From Jeotgalibacillus salarius (GTDB taxonomy: Bacteria > Bacillota > Bacilli > Bacillales > Jeotgalibacillaceae): DNA of 64,000 nucleotides. Both the position numbers and the translations under genes were made by a program. The DNA is taken from the NCBI RefSeq assembly GCF_004405125.1, contig NZ_SORX01000006.1, forward strand, positions 1-64,000, in the 5' to 3' direction. Positions 60,354-64,000 of this stretch are shown one piece after another (position 1 is the stretch's first letter; each line of letters begins with the position of its first letter). Below the pieces are notes generated by a model. The model had not been told where the DNA came from. It worked only from the letters and a program-made list of their open reading frames with translations, and made no database searches.

Positions 60354-62171
60354 TTATCTGAAAAGGTCCAGCAGACGATCCCAGAAGCTCTTCTCTTCCA
60401 CAGTTTCTTCTTCTGTTTCTTCAGCATCTTCTTTCTTCACGCTGTCTGTCTTAATGACAAATTGAACCGATTCAACACTTTCATTTTCCTCAGATACAAA
60501 TGAAACCGGCTCGAAATCTGATTTATCAAATTCACTCAGCATCGCATCAATTTCTACCTGAAGCTGATCCGGCAGCTCGCTTGTAGCTGAGGCTAGCTCT
60601 GATGTTCCACTGTATAACGCGCCTGCACCATTTTTAAGCTCATCAGTACCGCCTGTCAATCCGCCAAGTCCACTGTGCAGCTCCCCATATGAACCTGCAA
60701 GCTGACTGACGCCGCCGGTATATTCATTCAATCCTGAATGGAATTCTGCATAGTTTGCTGCGAGCGTTGCAAGTCCCTGCTGCAGCTGACCCAGTGATTC
60801 ATCCATATTGGTTGCTGCGAGTCCATTTTCAAGCTGGTCAGCAATCGTATGCAGGCTACTGCTCATTTCACCTAAAGCACCTGTACTACCTGAAAGTGCA
60901 CCAGGGACGGCTGCAAATGCTTCCTGCGTCTGTCTGTATGTTTCTTTAACAGCAAGTGATGACTGATAGCTTTCAACGAGCTTATTGACTGTTGCTTCAT
61001 CTGCTCCGCTTTCATAAAGCGCTGCGATCTCCGCTTCACTCACATGATGTTCAGGCATCCCTGCGATGGCCTGATTGAGCGCATGGTAAGCCTGCTCATA
61101 GCTTCCGCTTAAGTTTGTCAGACCGGTTCCTACTTCATCAAGTCCGCCGGCGATCTGTCTGAATGCGCCCGGAAGCTCACTGAATTCACTTGTATCAACG
61201 TCGCCAATACCCGCTCCGACAGATTCACTCATCTGATTTAATGCCTGCTGAATAGAAGATGATCCTTCTATTAATCCACCGGCATTTTGCGAAAGCTGCG
61301 TGATGCCATCCCGGAACTGCGCTGATCCGTCATACAGGCTCGCTGTACCATTATTCAGCTCAGCGATTCCGGTCTGCAGCTCACCCACGCCGTTATTCAC
61401 TTCAGCAGTGGCATCAGAAAGTGATGTCATTTCCTCTTTCACTTCTGTTGTATCCGGTTCATCAATGGACATCGATGACGGGACGGCTGCAATTTCAATC
61501 GCTTCCATTTCAAGATCCGTTACATCTGCGCTGACTGTATAGCTTTCTTCTTTTTCTGGCAGCACGGTAAACGTCACCTGTCTATTCTTACCGGCAGTTG
61601 CAATTGTTCCATCAGTCGCTTCGATATTTTTAACCCGCTCACCGTCAAATGTCATTGTGATCTGAACCATATAGTTGTTAAAAAAGAGTTCTTCTCCGGC
61701 AGTGTTTTGGGAGGAATCAATTTGAATCTTGAGCGCCCCCTCCTGACCAACCAGGGAATCAGCAGCTGCAGCTTCACCATTTAACGAGTAGCTGATATCA
61801 AAATCCCATGGCAGGGCACGGTTCTCAAGGTTACCCTGATAATAGAATTCTTCTTCCTGCGCGTTCAGTGTGATCTGACGCTCCTGCTGTTCAATTGGTG
61901 TCAGGTCAGTCAGGTTTTGAACGCTGGTATACTCACCGAAATCAGTAATCTCACCGAAGTTACTGACAGTGAAGTTATTGACGACATAAAGATCCTTTTG
62001 ATCACCGGCAGCATCGAGCGTTGCATAGACGACTTCTGTTTTTTTATCAAAAGCGCCTTCTCCTGCCTGTTCGTTGTTTTCAGCAGTATTTTGTGTTTCT
62101 GCTGAGACCAGAAGCGCTGGCATTGCCAGTAGAAATGCTGCAAAACCTGCGCTTGTGCGTTTAAATTTCAT
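60354..62171 (-). CDS. Secreted heptad-repeat protein, MmpL partner
   Basis: 605 residues with a signal peptide (SAGFAAFLLAMPALLVSAE) and a long region (about 240-540) of L/I-x-x-G heptads (LQTGIAELNNGTASLYDGSAQ-like) resembling the extracellular parts of YhgE/EsaA proteins. The N-terminal part is beta-rich. The C-terminus is acidic and ends in a short basic amphipathic helix without a membrane span. ATG 62171 follows AAGGGGAA; coupled to the upstream MmpL gene. Confidence 0.8.
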   Translation of the reverse strand: MKFKRTSAGFAAFLLAMPALLVSAETQNTAENNEQAGEGAFDKKTEVVYATLDAAGDQKDLYVVNNFTVSNFGEITDFGEYTSVQNLTDLTPIEQQERQITLNAQEEEFYYQGNLENRALPWDFDISYSLNGEAAAADSLVGQEGALKIQIDSSQNTAGEELFFNNYMVQITMTFDGERVKNIEATDGTIATAGKNRQVTFTVLPEKEESYTVSADVTDLEMEAIEIAAVPSSMSIDEPDTTEVKEEMTSLSDATAEVNNGVGELQTGIAELNNGTASLYDGSAQFRDGITQLSQNAGGLIEGSSSIQQALNQMSESVGAGIGDVDTSEFSELPGAFRQIAGGLDEVGTGLTNLSGSYEQAYHALNQAIAGMPEHHVSEAEIAALYESGADEATVNKLVESYQSSLAVKETYRQTQEAFAAVPGALSGSTGALGEMSSSLHTIADQLENGLAATNMDESLGQLQQGLATLAANYAEFHSGLNEYTGGVSQLAGSYGELHSGLGGLTGGTDELKNGAGALYSGTSELASATSELPDQLQVEIDAMLSEFDKSDFEPVSFVSEENESVESVQFVIKTDSVKKEDAEETEEETVEEKSFWDRLLDLFR

Positions 62172-62173
62172 TG

Positions 62174-64000
62174 TCATTTCCCCTTATAAAAGTTTGCTTT
62201 CCATGTTGTTTTTTCAATCACTTTATCAAAAATCACCAGCAGTGCCGGCAGAACGAATACAACCATGATAAACGCCAGCAGCGCCCCTCTTCCAAGCAGT
62301 AAGCCGATTGAAGAGACCACCGGGTTGGTTGAAGTCAGCCAGAGAATAAAGCCGACGCTGGAAAGAATTGAAGCAGATACGAAGATCGCAAACAGCTTTT
62401 CATCAATTGTTTTCTTAATCGCTTCAAGTGCCGGCATTTCCTGCCTGAGTTTGTAGTAATTCTCTGTAAATAATATGCCGTAGTCCACTGTAGCAGCGAG
62501 CTGAATCGTACTGATCAGCAGATAGCCGATATAGACAAGCGGCGCATCAGTAAAGTACGGAATTGCCAGGTTGATCCAAACTGATGCCTGAATCGTAATT
62601 AACAGCACAACCGGAATTGAGAGTGAACGGAATGTAATGAGTAAAACCAATGCAACCGTCACAACTGTCATGATATTTACTAACGTATTATCCTTCTGAA
62701 CAATCTCTCTCATATCATATAAAGTGACACTTTCACCGAGCAAATGCGTGTCATCGTAATAGCGATCCGCAGTCTCTTTGACTTCTTCAATGAGTGAGAA
62801 TGCAGCCTCACCTTCCGTTGCAGTGTCTGCAAAAATTGTGATTCTTGCATAATGTTCTGAATAGAACTGTTCCGTTACGGATTCGTCGAGATATTCCGGT
62901 GGAACGGCTGCTCCAGCAATATTGATATATGACATAACACCTGAGACGTGCTCTAGCGTTTCAAGCTCGCGGACAAGTTCTTCCTCTGTCCCTCTGTCTT
63001 CAGCAGGTACCAGCAGCACCATTGGCGTTTCTTTTCCAAAAACCTCTTCAGTTGCAATGGCATCCTGACCTGCCCGGGTATTTTCCGGATGCTCCCCGGC
63101 TCCGTAAATAAACGTCGTATTGTTTTGAGCTAAAAAGGCTGGGACAATGAGCAGCAGTACAAGTATCAAACTTGGCACTCTGAACTTAATGACACGTTTC
63201 CCTACACCTTTAAAGTCTGGAATGAACTGACGGTGTTTTGTCCGGTCAATCCATTTATAAAACATGAGGGTCAGTGCCGGTAAAAAGATAATGACACTGA
63301 TGAAACTTAGCAGGATACCTTTTACGAGATTAATCCCTAAATCTGACCCGATGCCAAACTCCATAAATGTGAGCGCCATAAATCCGAAAAATGTCGTAGA
63401 TGCGCTCGCTATGATTGCAGGAAAAGACCGTTTCATCGCAAGCTTCATCGCAACAGTCGGATCCTCCACTTTTTTACGGTAGTCAGAAAAACTATGAAGC
63501 AGGAATATGGCATAGTCGAGCGACACCGCCAGCTGCAGGATCGGAGCGACTGACTGTGTGATAAATGAAACTTCTCCTAAAAATATGTTTGTTCCTAAGT
63601 TGATCAGAATCGATACACCGATTGCTGTTAAGAAAAATACCGGTTCAATCCATGAGTTCGTCGACAATATCAGAATCAGAATAATAATCGGAACAAGCAA
63701 TAGCGCTGCGTACATTGATTCGTCACCGGCCATTTGCTGAGAAACTGCAGTCGTGACCGCTTCACCTGTCAGTGCATTTTCTTCACCAATCAGGTCATAC
63801 ACTGCGTTCGTGACTTCCACTTCTCTTTCATCTTCAATTGTAATGGAAATCAGCGCTGCCTCGTCCTGGTAGTAAGATGACATCATTTCATCATCTGCCA
63901 TTTCAAGCGGAACAGTCAGATCCATGACATCATCGAGCCATGTGACGCTGCTGATTCCATCAATTCCTTCGAGCTGCTCTTTATAATCAAGCGCTTGAGC
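62174..64000 (-). CDS. MmpL/RND-family transporter (5' end outside window)
   Basis: 608 residues visible, open to the right edge. Two sets of membrane spans around extracellular loops; LQLAVSLDYAIFLLHSFSDYR and QLAATVDYGILFTENYYKLR carry the paired Asp-Tyr residues of MmpL proton relays. It resembles YdgH/YdfJ of Bacillus; about 200-300 N-terminal residues are missing. Probably exports lipids, peptides or drugs with the downstream heptad protein; substrate unknown. Confidence 0.9.
   Translation of the reverse strand, partial: AQALDYKEQLEGIDGISSVTWLDDVMDLTVPLEMADDEMMSSYYQDEAALISITIEDEREVEVTNAVYDLIGEENALTGEAVTTAVSQQMAGDESMYAALLLVPIIILILILSTNSWIEPVFFLTAIGVSILINLGTNIFLGEVSFITQSVAPILQLAVSLDYAIFLLHSFSDYRKKVEDPTVAMKLAMKRSFPAIIASASTTFFGFMALTFMEFGIGSDLGINLVKGILLSFISVIIFLPALTLMFYKWIDRTKHRQFIPDFKGVGKRVIKFRVPSLILVLLLIVPAFLAQNNTTFIYGAGEHPENTRAGQDAIATEEVFGKETPMVLLVPAEDRGTEEELVRELETLEHVSGVMSYINIAGAAVPPEYLDESVTEQFYSEHYARITIFADTATEGEAAFSLIEEVKETADRYYDDTHLLGESVTLYDMREIVQKDNTLVNIMTVVTVALVLLITFRSLSIPVVLLITIQASVWINLAIPYFTDAPLVYIGYLLISTIQLAATVDYGILFTENYYKLRQEMPALEAIKKTIDEKLFAIFVSASILSSVGFILWLTSTNPVVSSIGLLLGRGALLAFIMVVFVLPALLVIFDKVIEKTTWKANFYKGK

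Noticed and set aside
60166-60465. Plus-strand open frame of 99 codons with repeated RT-x-x-F-L pattern
   Set aside because: It is a by-product of the 21-bp-period array, which keeps frames open every seven codons; no ribosome binding site and it overlaps the heptad-protein gene.

Overview
The window reads as chromosomal DNA of a low-to-moderate GC Firmicute of the order Bacillales. The gene order yeaC-yeaD-yebA-guaA-pbuG matches Bacillus subtilis, Shine-Dalgarno sites are strong AGGAGG types, GTG and TTG starts are common, and GlcT-RAT antitermination, LexA boxes of the GAAC-N4-GTTC type and Firmicute riboswitches are present. A Jeotgalibacillus- or Planococcaceae-like bacterium is my guess; the genus is inference. 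No phage, plasmid, CRISPR array or transposase gene was seen.

Layout. 1-600: 5' leader and tandem promoters of an rRNA operon that runs leftward off the window. 600-3655: glcT-ptsG with an RNA antiterminator/terminator switch. 3839-11964: purine block (pbuG and guaA, each behind a guanine riboswitch) and the yebA-yeaD-yeaC trio. 12099-14995: NAD salvage operon pncA-pncB-nadE. 15114-22956: two stressosome-like STAS proteins, a small kinase, a flavodoxin-like protein, DUF3231, a GNAT enzyme, a PadR/HAAS pair and a YeeE/YedE sulfur transporter. 23009-31777: accessory genes including an Acr3-like transporter, HAD hydrolase, SOS-controlled YolD, SCP2 protein, M48 protease fused to ankyrin repeats, a Fic toxin with a 55-residue partner, and a PAS histidine kinase. 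31910-37523: cofactor cluster lipM-lipA-tenA-thiM-thiD-thiE-thiW carrying two TPP riboswitches, one in front of the lipoate genes. 37745-43000: orphan EgtB, a phosphotransferase, a C45 acyltransferase, a 21-bp-period repeat array and EcsC. 44030-48444: class I ribonucleotide reductase nrdA-nrdB plus flavodoxin, behind an NrdR double box and a cobalamin riboswitch. 50005-51617: NhaC-family transporter behind a SAM riboswitch (predicted methionine importer). 51654-57448: MerR/SRPBCC pair and an HxlR-linked set (DUF4242, acyl-CoA-dehydrogenase-like flavoprotein, SsuBAC-type ABC importer) sharing one promoter architecture. 57580-64000: MerR-TipAS regulator, a membrane protein, an SOS-controlled WYL-like microprotein, a second 21-bp-period array, and an MmpL/RND transporter with a secreted heptad-repeat partner, cut by the right edge.

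The main theme is RNA-level control: six riboswitches (guanine x2, TPP x2, cobalamin, SAM) plus GlcT-RAT. A family of short non-coding inverted-repeat elements (five copies) has landed next to or inside these leaders; one copy sits in the loop of the predicted antiterminator of the guaA riboswitch and another lies between the cobalamin switch and nrdA.
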